Source: Neospora caninum Liverpool
Lineage: Eukaryota > Apicomplexa > Conoidasida > Eucoccidiorida > Sarcocystidae
Direction of reading: 5' to 3'
Assembly: GCF_000208865.1 (NCBI RefSeq)
Contig: NC_018398.1
Coordinates: forward strand, 6,374,427 to 6,438,426
Length of the DNA stretch: 64,000 nucleotides
How positions within the stretch are numbered: the first letter of the stretch is position 1; the number at the start of each line of letters is the position of its first letter. The translations under genes were made by a program, and so were the position numbers. Under the pieces are notes generated by a model. The model did not search any database, was not told where the DNA came from, and worked only from the letters and a program-made list of their open reading frames with translations. Below, one piece after another: positions 1 to 11,369 of the stretch.

Positions 1-3000
1 CTTCCGCCACAATCCAGATGTCTCGAGTGTGCCACTCAGCCCCCGCTCTCTCGCCGTCTTCGCTGGCATTCGTTTCGCATCCTGGCTTTGCTTCTCCACC
101 GTGGTTGAAGGCCGTGGCCCTACCTGTCGAAGGCGACGACCGGCCAGGGGAAGAAGGCAGCTGCTTCAAAGGCCCAGACGCGGCGACGACCGCGTCCTCA
201 CCTGCAGCCTCTTCCCGAGCGCGAAACTGAACACGCGACTCTTCACGCGATTCACCGAGAGCACACGCCGGCGGGGACGCAGTCGAGCGTGACGGAGAAG
301 CAAGCGACGCACTCCGCTCTCGTGTCGCGTCTCCGCCGGCAGGCCTGTAAATCTCAACGACCGCGTACGGCTTCTCTCCGTGGATTGCCACGGCCTGATT
401 CGCTGGGAGTGTGTAGGGCGTAGTGGTCCAAATAAGAAGAGAAACCCGAATGGGAAGCTGCTTGGCTTGCACACTTTCGTCAGCAGTCGAAGTCTCTTCT
501 GTCTCCCCACCCTTCCTCCTCAGCTGCGACTTTCCGTCCGCCTCGTCGACCGGAAGCTCGCCAAGCCCCGCGCCCGAGCCGCTGACAGGTTCACGGGCAA
601 CTGCGCTACTCTGCGCGGGACACGAGCCTGCTTGTTCTCTCGCGAAGTCCTCCGACGGCACGAATGACGGGAAGGCGGACGCCAGAAGTTCTTCGGCGCT
701 TCTTTCTTTCTGGTCTTCGCTTGCCAACTTCATTCTATCCTTTGCACTCGCTGGTGTCCGCGGCGTGGCAACGCGGGCACGCGGTCGCGAACCGCTTCGT
801 CTCCGGTCTTCCCTGTCTCTCTCGCCTGCAAGCGGCGAAGCCGAGAAGACGAGGTCAACCAGAGGAAAGGCGCAGTAAAGACTCCGGGAAACTCGGGGCA
901 GATGCTCAACTTCCGCGTCAGCCAAGGCGGTGCGGGAGGAGGGCGACCAGTAGACAGGCCTCACGCCCTCGTAAACAAACCCCTGGGAAACATGCGGAAA
1001 GACACAACGGTAGACACCAGAAGCCGCCAAGCATATCCCCTCCGTTACACGCCAGAGATGCCCGACCAAGAGAGGGCTTCTCTCCCAGGAAAAAAGAAGG
1101 CCCCACGCTCGCTTCCGTGAGGCGGAGACAGCCGGCGAGTTCCGAGCGGGGGTGGAATGCCGAGGCGCGAAGACACCCGCCAAGAGAGAGGGAACAGGTG
1201 AAACGAAGAGGAGGAGAGAGGCGCGATTGCCGGCTAGATCAGGAAACGCAGGTGAATGACGACGCTTGGTAAGCGATGCAAAACCTGGTCACCCCAAGGC
1301 GGGTTAGGACGCAGCGCATCCGGCAAAGCGCGCCGCCGAGACCACCGAAAGCGACACAGCCGACGAGAGTCAAAAGAGGGACTGAACCTGCTCCAGGAAA
1401 GCGTGGTGCGCGTTCCCGCTAGGGTTCGCGCTCTCACCTTCTGCCACATTCGCCGAAACATCTGGAGCTCAGTCGCCTCGTAGGTCCGATCGAACGTGAG
1501 GTACGGCATGTCCCAGTGCGCCCACACGCCGAATCTGAGTCACAAAAGAGAGAGGATCAGCCCCAGTGCCTCCATGTCTCCAAACGAAAGGCGACAGAAC
1601 AGTTCACGAGGCGAAGACGTCGAGGACGTTCGGGACAGGACACCCTGTTTGGTTGTCGCCTGGAGAGTGGTCGGTCTGTGCCTGCGTTTCTGCGACGGCG
1701 GAGAGGGCGTTGAAACGACACGGAACTAGCGCAAGGTGATTTTTGGTTCCCCAGAAACCCACACTCCAGGCTGAAAAACCACAAGCTGACCCTCGAACCA
1801 ACACCGGAGACATGCAGTCGAAAGCAGTCAGACGACGGTATGCCTGCGCATGCGGCCGCATGCCTATGATCCCTTTACATCTGTACCTCCCCTCCAAACC
1901 CCCCTTCTCACGAGGGCCTGCCGCATAACGATTTGAACGGAATGGCAACATAGGCGCCCTGCGGTCGTTCTATCCCTGATTGCTGGCCCAGCGTAGTGTC
2001 CGCCCGCCCGAGCTCTAACATACTCCCCGATGGAGGCCATCGTATCGTCTCCATTTCGAGACCGCTTTCTCAACCGTCTTGCGTACCTCTGGAAATCTCT
2101 TTTCTGCGACCGAATCGATTCCTCGGCCACTCGCCGAGCCTCCTGTCTCATGTCGTTGACGTTAACCTGGCGCTTCTCAGCTCCGCGCCGCCCTTCTCTC
2201 TCGCGCTGCTCTCCTGCGCGTTCCTGCCTCGTCTCTCGCTGGAGCCGCTCCAGAGCCTTGAGCTCGATGGGCAGTCCGTGACAGTCCCAGCCAGGCAACA
2301 TGTGCATGCACCTTCGGCGAAGCAGGAAGAATCTGAGAAGACGCAGGATGCCGGGAAGATGTGAGGAGGCGGTGAGGCGCGATGGCAAACAATGGCAAAC
2401 AATGGCAAACAGGGTACCTTTCCGGCCGCAGAGGCAACGCGCGCGGAGCCTAAACAAGACACCGAGACCAGACCTCGACCGGGAAGCCTCTCGCCCTCCG
2501 TTGACCCTCGCACGTGGTGTTTCAGAAGGCTTTCACAACCTTCGCGGAGAAGCGCTGGCAGCACAATCGTCGCTGCGTAGGCATGGAAGATGTCCACGTG
2601 GTGAGAGCGAACCGGAAATCACTGAGACCGCAGCTGTCCACTGCGCTTACCGAGTCACGAAATCCTTCAGGGTCTTATTGAGAGCGTGGCCCATGTGCGC
2701 CTCTCCGTTTGCGTACGGCGGCCCATCAAGCAGCAGATACACCGGAACAGGCGGCAGCGCCGAGGACGCGGACGGTGGCGAGGACGTCCGCGAAGGCGGT
2801 GAGGACGGCGCGTCGGAACCCGCGGCCTTCTCCGAGACGCTGGCCTCGCTCTCCAGGTGTGTTGGGCCGACTGCTGGCATCAGGGGCGACGGCTGGTGAG
2901 ACGCGTCGAACGCGAGAATGGTGCACAGTCCACACCGGCATCGCGGCGATTCTTCAGAGTCTCCTCCCTCGCCTGCATGCCTCGCGTCCCTCGCGTCTCC

Positions 3001-4914
3001 ATCGCCCACGTTCTCGCCTCTCGCGGGGCCTCGCCCGTCGAGAAAGATTCGGCGCAAAAGGCGCTCGTAAACGTTGTGTGTTTTCCACAGGCGCTGGAGC
3101 GCCGCCTCCCTGAACGCAGCGGAACGCGCGACCCGCGGGCCGAGGTCGCGAACTGAAAACCGGGAGGAGACAGCAGACGCTCTTGCGCGACACAGCAACA
3201 CCGAGAGAGGAGCTGTCCAGCGAGTCAGGAAAGGAACAGCGAGGCAACGACGCACCCCGCGCAGACTCACAACTCGACCGAGAGGCAACGGGGATCCTGC
3301 GAGCAAAGACGAGCTAACGCGTGCCTTCTCGAGAGATACCGCGACTTACGTTCGCAGATTGTTGCTCTTCAGCCTGAACTTTGTCACGGGGAGAAGGACC
3401 GTATCGGTGTACGGCGCCGTCGCCTTCGTCTTTGTTCGCGCACCTGCATCTCTGCCTCCGGGAGCAGCGCAGCCTTCACCTTTCACCGTTGCCTTGGACG
3501 CAGCTGTCCCTGGACTTTGAACAGAATGTACGTGGCCCTTGCCACGCGCCGTTGTCTCCAGGCTCCTTCGCTCCTGGTTCCCGCCCCCTAACGCAGCCTT
3601 CTGAGTCGTGGAGACAGCGCTCTCTTCACGCTCCGGAACCCCATTTGAACAGGCTGCCTGGTCCGCAAGCACTCGCGGCTTCAACAACTCAAGTGTCCGC
3701 TGCCTTTCTTGCCCCTCCTGTCGAGGCCCAGTTGGCCTTGGGTTCGGAGACAGCGGCGCGCGGGTCTCCTCAGAACCCTCGTGCCTCGCTCCACTCGCCG
3801 CCCGCGCGTCTCCAGGCGCATGCAGTGTGCCGCACCTCTCAAACGTCTTCTGCCCATCGCCTGGATGGCAGGGAAGCCCCGGAGGGTGTTCCGCAGACAG
3901 CCATCTCTCCCCCGCGGTTCCCTGACGAGCTGTTCCGCTCAAACGCTGAGACCGCAGGTCGCCTCCAAGTCTCTTTTCGAGTCTCCGGGGACCGTGAGAT
4001 TGCCTCGAGAACGCTTCCAAGGTCGGTTTCGGCTCCAGACGGAGCGCGAACGAAACGTGCGGGTCGCCCCTGCCGACGGCTTGTGTTTGTTTGAAGCCCC
4101 CGAAGAGCTGTCTCCGGGACAGAGGCGCGCCGCATGCAGGCGACCACCCAGCGACGCTGCGCGTCGCGACTGAAGCTGGAGGACAATTCCAGCGATGAGA
4201 GGGACACGGAGCCGTCGCGTGCTCGGAAGCCGGCGAGGCGAAAGACGCCTCCGCACGCAAGCGTGAGCAAGACGCAAGGAAAAATGGGGACAGCGACGAG
4301 AGCTGCGCGGACCCGGTCGGGCGCTTCTCACTTTCTTGTTTGCGAGCTGCGTGTCGTGCAACTCTCTCGCGTTCGCCTGGCGCCCCCCGCCGTCTCGCTG
4401 AGACGAAGGACCGCTGCTGTCCTCGATGCTTCTGTCGCGGTCCCTTAAGGACGAAAACGCAGTCTCCATCGCCCTTCTCGAGTTCTTCTCCCCCGGCGGT
4501 CTCAGGCGATGTCGGAGGCACGCGTGGTTGCGCCGGGGAACCTTGCCTGCGGGGCAGCTGTCTCCTCGAGTCGGCGCGGTCGCTGTCGCGCCTCCACCCA
4601 TGCAGGCTCCATGCGGGGCTGCTCTGTGTCGGGGGGGAGCGCACATCGTCGCGCCTTCCTACCAGGGCGCTTGGCGGCGACGCTGGCAAATCTGTGAAGC
4701 AGGCAGAAGTGGAAGTGAACGCAGGGGGACCCGAGAGGCCTCCCGGTCGGTGGCTGAGGCTGTCACACACATTGCCCTCGAAGAGGAGAATCAAGAGGAG
4801 GGACAGCAGGAGAAAGGGACGGAGAGAAGGGCGGAAGACACAGGCAGCTGCGACTGTTTGTTTTCGAGGGAAGCAAAGAGGGCCAGGCCACCGTAGGGAT
4901 GGACCCGTAGCCAT
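1..4914 (-). CDS. IleRS: Isoleucyl-tRNA synthetase, bacterial/organellar type, putative apicoplast form (3' end beyond window)
   Basis: Charges tRNA-Ile with isoleucine (class I synthetase). Reading leftward, visible exons are about 3350-4914 (leader), 2651-about 3313, 2087-2311, 1438-1534 and 982 to the window edge. Phases agree across the last four. They carry [19 protein letters not shown] (HIGH box, here HMGH), [45 protein letters not shown] and [16 protein letters not shown], in the order found in IleRS. About 150 residues of charged low-complexity sequence sit inside the editing domain before WTTTPYTLP. The chosen start (4914) precedes a hydrophobic stretch [12 protein letters not shown], then roughly 480 residues rich in R, S, A and P. 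That is a signal peptide plus transit-like leader, pointing to the apicoplast. The KMSKS half lies outside the window. The junction between leader and catalytic exon is unresolved: the strong donor at 3349 matches the frame only with an acceptor giving an improbable 36-base intron. A separate upstream gene is the alternative for the leader. Confidence 0.8.
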
Positions 4915-7041
4915 GAGGCAGACTCGAAACCTGGGGTTGGAGACGCAAAAGAGAACCCGCTCACGTGTTCTGTGTGTTTGGGCGCGACACCGGTCGATGG
5001 CGCGTTGGACTGTCGGGAGGACCGGCGCCGTGCGTTGAAACGGGAAACGGGAACCAAAGGCTTTCTCTGGAAGATCGTAAGATCCTAACGGCTTGTACTG
5101 GCATTCCGAGAGGCTCACCCTCACCTCGGCTGACCACTTTTGCCCCTCCACGGTTTTCACAGGCTTTTCGTCTACACATGCAGTCAAACTGTTTACGCTG
5201 GGCAGTAGCCAGACGAAGGAAAGGGAAAGACGACGTCGACGATGTGACGGAGCCCAGCATCACCGGAAGCTATACGAGATCCCCGCGCAACCGTTGTTTT
5301 TTTGCGCCAAGACGCACACATTCCGCACAGAGACGAACATCAGGAAGGGAAGACCGAATCTCATGATATTCATGAAAGACGCACACAGTGAAATCGTCTG
5401 TGGAAAACGCCCCCAGCAACTGGATGCAGAAACCCCTGGCGCGGACGCCGTCTCGAGCAGCGCCGATAGGTTGCTTGAGTTTTCGTGACTTGAAATCTCT
5501 AGAAGCAGAGTGCGGATGCAAGTCCCGGGACACACGTTTTTGCAAGGAAAAGAGCCAAGCACAGGAACAAAGCTGAACTCTTTCTGTTTGGAAAACCTTG
5601 GTGAAACGTTGCGGTCTGCCCCGTCACAGGCGGAACTGCGCCACGTTCGAACGCCACGCAATTTCCGCAGTCTCCAAGTCACGCGAGCTGGACAAGAGTT
5701 GCCTCTGCGGATCTGGACTGGGAAAACGCGCAACCGACCAGGAAATATGTCTTTGCTTGGAAAGAGCGACCGCGAACCTCTGCCTGCGGGAAAACTCCGT
5801 CAAACGTATATCGAGAATCTCTCTCTGTCTTGGGCGAGTGGAGGGGGGCGAGACGGCATTCGCGACGTAGAGAAGTTCAGGGGAGCAAAGAGAAAAAAAC
5901 ACGAGCGGGTACGAAAATGTGCAGAAAAGAACGGCCAAAGGAAGGCACAAGGTTCTCAGTCTCGCGACACACTTCCTGTGTCGTTTGGCGGCAAAACGAC
6001 GCCCAGTTGCACAGAGGATAGTGTTTTCCATGCGTTTGCTCACAAGACACACAGCCGCCTCGCGACGGACACCGCCTCGGAACAAAGTTCCCTTTCCCAA
6101 ATCGTTGGTCGCCTCCACGGTCGCGTCCAAAACCGCGTGGATGGGCTTTCGATGCGTGTTTCACTCAAAATCGACAGCGAAGCCTACAGCATCTGGCCCC
6201 GCGCGCACGCGCGCCGATTTGCACAAGCTGAGGACGCAAACAGACACAGACCCCGGCCACGATGACGCCCTCTGAAGAGAGGAAGGCCTGCGAGAAGTGG
6301 GACATTCCGCAAGGAAACGCCGACCGAAAGACACCGGGCGGACACGCAAAAGAAACAGGGAAAAGGTGGGCTGTCGACACACTCGCGTTCTTTTCCCGAG
6401 ACGGAGGCGTTCCCGCCAGGGGGGTCGAGAGTTCCCTTTGCGTGCATCGAAAAGCGCTCTCTCGACACAGGCAGCTTATCCGAAAAGGGTGAACAAAGAG
6501 CACAGGACGACGCGCAAGCGAAAGACACTTTACCAGAACTGGATGTTTAACATCCGTGGTAAAAATTCCTTTCTCCGCCCCGAGCTGGGGTCGTCAATGC
6601 CGCATCTGAACCCCCTTATATGCCGCTGTCGCGACACAGCGTCTCTTACACAGCGTCTCTTATATCTTCTTGGTTTTTGCAAGTGAGGCGCCGCCTCTTC
6701 AGTTCGTGGCGGGGACCATTTGTGAGTGAACGCAGAAACTCGCAGTTTTTGAGTGACCCTCCGTTTTTGGCTGCAAGTTTTTTTTCGTCCAGAAAGCCGA
6801 TTGCATAGAAACCGCGTGCTTGTCCAAAGTAGAGAGCGCGCTGTAGGGCTGTCCAGCAGCGAGGCACAACGCGTAGAACAGAACGGGGCCAAAAACAAAC
6901 ACCGCGAGGCCAGACGCAGAGAGCGGCCTTGTCGCCAAAGTGTCTTTTCTTTGCTAGTCACTTCTCGGTGGCGCATGTGTATGTTCCGAGCTGTGGGCAC
7001 GTCGCGCTGTCTCGTGGGTTGACTCAAAATCTCGCGCCTGC
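4915..7041. other. Divergent intergenic region, left part
   Basis: This stretch lies between the leftward IleRS leader and the rightward genes, so it should hold the promoters and 5' untranslated parts of both. Short open frames occur on both strands, but none shows a recognisable domain or a convincing splice pattern. The frame at 6530-7480 on the minus strand is rich in R, K and E. It is the mirror of hydrophobic codons on the plus strand, so it gives no clear coding evidence. Confidence 0.4.
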
Positions 7042-7342
7042 AATGCAGTTCTCGGACGGAGTGGCGCCAGACTCGGCTCTCGCCGCGTGGCCAGATAGTG
7101 TGTTTATCTTCTTCGTCGTCAGCTTGGTCGCGACGCCTCTTTTCGTGTTTGCGTGGCAACGCGTCGTCCGGGAATCCGTCCTCTTTGTCCTTATCTTCGC
7201 CTGCCTCTTCTTCTCGACGCTGGCTGTCTCCCCCCAAGGGAGCAGAGAAACCTTGTTCTTGACCGGATCCGCAGGCATCGTCGCTTTTCTCTTTCTCTTC
7301 TTCCACTCCCACCTGTTCTCCCCCGTGGCGATGCTCTTCTGA
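7042..7342 (+). CDS. Possible small multi-pass membrane protein
   Basis: The frame starts at ATG 7042 (MQFSDGVAPDSALAAW) and runs about 100 residues. It holds three hydrophobic spans: SVFIFFVVSLVATPLFVFAW, SVLFVLIFACLFFSTLAV and a third beginning LFLTGSAGIVAFLFLFF. The layout vaguely recalls VMA21-type small V-ATPase assembly factors, but no diagnostic motif is visible and that suggestion is weak. It lies about 730 bases before the SufE start on the same strand and could instead be SufE 5' UTR. An opposite-strand frame over the same bases is also open, so composition alone could produce either. The family is not recognised. Confidence 0.25.
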
Positions 7343-8075
7343 TGTCTCTCGCCCGAGCGCGGGCCGGGTAACGCAGGCGCCGCCGCCCTCTCGGCCCCAA
7401 GGCGCGCCTCGTCTTTTCCTCCGCTGTCGCCGTGCCTCCGTGCCGCTGCGCAAAAACGCAGAGAGACTCTCTCTCTTCACAGGGACGGTTTGCGCGTGCT
7501 CGCCGGTGCCCTCAATCCGGCGGGGGTCACCGGTGAAGCCCGGTCAACCTGGGGACAGGTTTCAAGGCCCCGACGCGAGACTGTATAGCCTGACACGAGG
7601 CAGGAGTCTCTGTGTTGTGAGGGTTTCTCTCCTCACGCGTTTTGAATCCTCGCTTCTCCCGCCTCTCGCATGGCGACGAAGATGTGGCTGGGCAGAGCGC
7701 GCATTCGTTGGCCGCTCAGTCTCTGGGTTGTGTAGAGTCTCAGAAACGCCTTTTCTCTGATCAGCCTTCCGCGCCGTGTCCCCACCGTGGTTGCGGCGTC
7801 TCCACCAAGCCTCATCCTGTCGCTGCTCGAACGCAGCTCCCCCGTCGCCTGAGCTCGCTGCGTTTGTGTACCTCTCGCGTGTCCCGTTGCCTAGACAGCG
7901 CGAGGCCTGCGGGCGCGCCGGGGTACTGGGGGGTTCGCTCTGTTGTGTGGGCGGCGCGACTGCTGGTCTTTTCCGTCTTGACGCGTCTTCCGTTCCTTCC
8001 CGCGCTTTGTCGCCCTGTGGTTTACACTCTCTCCATTGCCTCCGGCGAGGCTTCAAAAGAGAGACGGACGGCGCC
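7343..8075 (+). promoter_or_regulatory. Probable promoter/5' UTR region of the SufE gene
   Basis: No exon could be supported here. The base order is pyrimidine-rich on the plus strand, as is common in coccidian 5' UTRs. An in-frame open stretch continues upstream of the SufE ATG to 7776. The ATG at 8076 was preferred because it directly precedes the part containing the signal peptide and sits in the favourable context GGCGCCATG. Confidence 0.3.
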
Positions 8076-9633
8076 ATGCCTCCCACGCGCGGCGCAGCGG
8101 CCGCGGGTACCCGCGACTTGCCGTCTGAGACCCCAGTTCTGGAACAGGTGCTGAGAAAGCGAGCGATGCCCCAGTTACACCAGGCGCCTTTCTCGACCCT
8201 CCTGCGCCCTTGGCAGGTCTGTCTCGCCGGACCTAGGGCCGGCCGCCTTTGGTTTTTCCTTCTCTGCCACGCACTGGTCGTGGTACACGCAGCGGGTCTC
8301 TCGCCGGAGGTTGTCCTCTTCCCTGCGCATATTCATGGACGCAACGTTCCACGTCCAGGCAGGCATGACCGCCTTTCCTCTCGTCAGCTGTATCTCCCCG
8401 CCGCGTACGTACCCTTCGCGTCTCCTGCCTTCTCTGTCTCCTCGGCATCCCAGTTCCTCCCCGCCCCCGCCGTCGCGGATCCGCGCCTCCCGAGGCACCG
8501 AATGAGATCCACGCATGCGTCGCCTTCGGGTCAAGGGCGTAGCTGGGGCTGGCCGGCGCCTCAGCCCTGGGCGTGCGCGAGACACGTGGGGAGGGAGCGC
8601 GAGCAAGCGTTTGTTGTTTTCCTCGGTCAGCCGCACATTCCGGCTGGAGCTGGCGACGCGACGAGGCCAACGAAGGGCGAAGGTGACAGACGCTTGAAAT
8701 CCAACGAGGGATCAGACGAGAAACTCAACCAGTTCCCGGCGCCGCTGCAGGAACTGCTGAGGAGCCTACGGAGGCTGCCTGCCAAGGACTGCCGAGCTCG
8801 GTGAGGAGGACGAAGAACATTTATGCACGAGAAGAAGACCGCTCTCTCCGCAGGTGTCGTGGCAGCGGGGGACAGGGCCTTTCGAGAATGGTAGCCCTCG
8901 CGGCAAACGAACACCCTGACGCACGCGGCGCCCCATCTCTCCAGATATTGGGTTGGACGTCTCAGGCACGTGGCTGTGCAGATTGCTGTCGTTAGTGCGT
9001 TTCAGCGGCCACCATGGGGTGGAGATGTTGTCTCCCCTGACCGCAAACGCATGTGGACTTGCCCCGTTCCCTCTGGTGCTTTCCTTCGCGCAGGATGGAG
9101 CGTCTTTTGTCGCTGGGGAACGGCCTTCGACAGCTCTCTCCTCATCTCCGCACTCGCGACAACCTCGTCCTGGTACTCGCGACACAAGCAAAGAATTGTC
9201 TCCACTCTCTGCCTTGCCTCTGAGCGTGTTGAAGCGACTAGCCGTTACCGTTGCAAAGGCATAGCTGCGCAGCTCGAGAATCGCTTGCCTGACGGTCGAC
9301 CTGCACAGTTCTACACAGTTGTGCCTGTGTACATGGCGATGTACATAACGTACCTCTGTGTGTGTGGCGATTCAAATATATGCATATTAACGGGTATGTG
9401 CAGGAGTATATGAATGTATATGAATGCTGGCGTGTGTACATGCATGCGGCGGTCATGATAGCGAGACTTGTTGCACGGATTCAGGGATCGCTGCACGGAG
9501 GGGTCTTGTCCTGCCACCTTTCATCTCCAGGCGCCACCGGGAACCCCAACGGCTCCGAAGCTGCAATAGCCGCAGCTCCGTAGCCAGCACGTTGCTTCTT
9601 TTGTATATATATCTATATATATACGCATACATG

Positions 9634-9675
<42 letters not shown>

Positions 9676-10781
9676 AGGAGAAAGAGATGTATGCTTGTCA
9701 TGGGAAACAGAACCTCGTCGTTTTATTTCGGTTCGTTCTTCACAGACCGGGCTATGGTGACGGTATCGATTGCTGTGCGACTCTCCGTCAGGGATGTCAG
9801 TCAGTTGTGCACGTTCACTCTGACGCACGAAAAGATGAAACAGGGACACTGCGGATGTACTACATGGGGCATGCAGGTGAGAAGTGACGACGAAGACACA
9901 GGCAAATTGGACTATGATTTGGAGGCTTGCCTCACTCAGCGTCTCGTGTAAACGCTCCTCGTAGGTCCCCGAAACAGAGAAGCTGGTAGAAGGCACTCGT
10001 CGAACGGGCACTTCTTGAGGGGTGGCGAAGTCTGCAGCCACCTACGCGTATTAGGAATGCTTTGGCCCTGTGTGCAACGTCACGTTCCTCTCATCGAAGA
10101 CATAAGCGTTGACATATCTATGCATTCATTTTTGGGGAGTGTGTGTGTGTGCCTGGTCAAATATGGAGTAACAACACTTCCCATATAGGCCGCGTAACGG
10201 TCGTTCGCCCTCACACCAGTCCTGATACAGGTTTGTTTAGCGTTCTTGAGTTACTGTCTCGTCTCGAATTTCTGGCCTTCGAAATTGCATCAATATGCAC
10301 ATAGGAAGCCAGACTCAATTCGGTCCCGCCGTGAACGCATTTAGGTATGTATGTATGTGTATGTATGTATGTATATGTATGTATGTGTATGTATGTATGT
10401 GTATGTATGTATGGATGTATGTATGTATACATACAAATATGTATGAATACCAATAATTGACATCATCTTTGCGTAACGCCGCTTGCATGGTTTTATCAGC
10501 TTTTTTTCTGTTTTTCGCATTTTCCGCGGTAGAGGCACTGACCACGAAGGGGCTTCTCCAACTCCTGGTCCGAGGCCTCTCCGGAGCGACGCCGAAAGAA
10601 ATCGACAGGGTGCCTTTGAACATCATGGCGCTAGCAGGACTCAGCCACTTCATTACTCCCAGGTGAGGCAAGACGCAAGGAATGCAGAGCCACGCTACAA
10701 GAAACAAATACCTTTCCGAGGACAACACCCTGGGCATGAGTCCCCAAAGCCAGAGCTATATATATATATATACATATATAC

Positions 10782-10814
<33 letters not shown>

Positions 10815-11369
10815 CATATGTATATATATATGTATGAGTGAAAGTGCCGCTGTGTTCTATATGCGTTGTATAAGCATGCACGGGTGATTGTAGAAAATGC
10901 ATGTACGGCACTGCGTGTGTGATTGTGATGTTGAGTTTTCTTGGAACGGAACTGCTGAGGTGAGCTCCCTGCGCAGCGGCTGCTTTCCCGTAGCCACCCA
11001 CGGGAAACGTACTCCTGTGCTGAACGCGTATGAGCACCTACGCCAGGGGGCTGCGTACATGCTCATGCATATATATATATATATATATATATATGTATTT
11101 ATATATGTATATATGTAGGTGAAAAGGGACGGGCCGATTTTTCTCGTCTCGGTCCCATCATAAGAGGCAATAGGTCAGGCGGGTCGCGCGTGGGGAGGGG
11201 CGTGCACTTTGGCGGTCGGCCTGCATGCATTTTTTTCCTCAGCCGGATGAACGGGTTCACAAATATTTTGACCAAGATGAAGGCTCAAGCTGCGGCTGCG
11301 GCGAGGGCGGTGGAGGCTCCAACTGAGCAGGGGCCACAGCAAGACGGTGGAAAGAACTTCACTCCCTAG
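8076..11369 (+). CDS. SufE: SufE-type sulfur acceptor, putative apicoplast Fe-S cluster assembly protein
   Basis: SufE accepts sulfur from the cysteine desulfurase SufS and feeds the SUF Fe-S pathway, which in apicomplexans operates in the apicoplast. Five exons join in phase: 8076-8800, 9094-9172, 9792-9876, 10533-10662 and 11243-11369, giving 381 residues. The C-terminal 150 or so match the family in order: FPAPLQELLRSLRRLP, RMERLLSLGNGLRQLSPHL, then GCQSVVHVHS (the family's active-site cysteine in GCQS), EALTTKGLLQLLVRGLSG, VPLNIMALAGLSHFITPSR and MNGFTNILTKMK. The N-terminal 220 residues hold a hydrophobic segment, RLWFFLLCHALVVVHAAG, followed by an R/P/S-rich stretch, which fits a bipartite apicoplast leader. 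The segment starts about 50 residues after the chosen Met, long for a signal peptide, so a later start is possible. Microsatellites fill the introns. The gene is divergent from the IleRS gene. Confidence 0.9.
9639..9673. repeat. (TA)n microsatellite in SufE intron 2
   Basis: An uninterrupted AT dinucleotide run of about 35 bases, preceded by shorter imperfect TATATA blocks from 9603. It lies inside an intron and is likely length-variable between strains. Confidence 0.95.
10345..10445. repeat. (GTAT)n microsatellite in SufE intron 3
   Basis: About 100 bases of GTAT tetranucleotides with GTGTAT and GTATAT variants, between the third and fourth SufE exons. It translates into meaningless Tyr/Ile/His repeats on the minus strand. 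Confidence 0.95.
10756..10832. repeat. (TA)n microsatellite in SufE intron 4
   Basis: TA dinucleotide array interrupted by single C bases. A second array, 11068-11118, lies in the same intron and ends in TATG/TATT variants. Confidence 0.95.

Noticed and set aside
3346..5187. 613-codon minus-strand ORF as an independent gene
   Set aside because: It holds a signal peptide and leader-like composition but no domain, ends at a strong splice donor, and abuts the IleRS catalytic exons on the same strand. It is better read as the IleRS leader starting at 4914.
6530..7480. 316-codon minus-strand ORF rich in R, K and E
   Set aside because: The charge pattern is the mirror of hydrophobic codons on the other strand, there is no domain, and no splice or start context supports it.
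9601..11118. Tyr/Ile/His repeat peptides in several frames
   Set aside because: They are translations of intronic (TA)n and (GTAT)n microsatellites.
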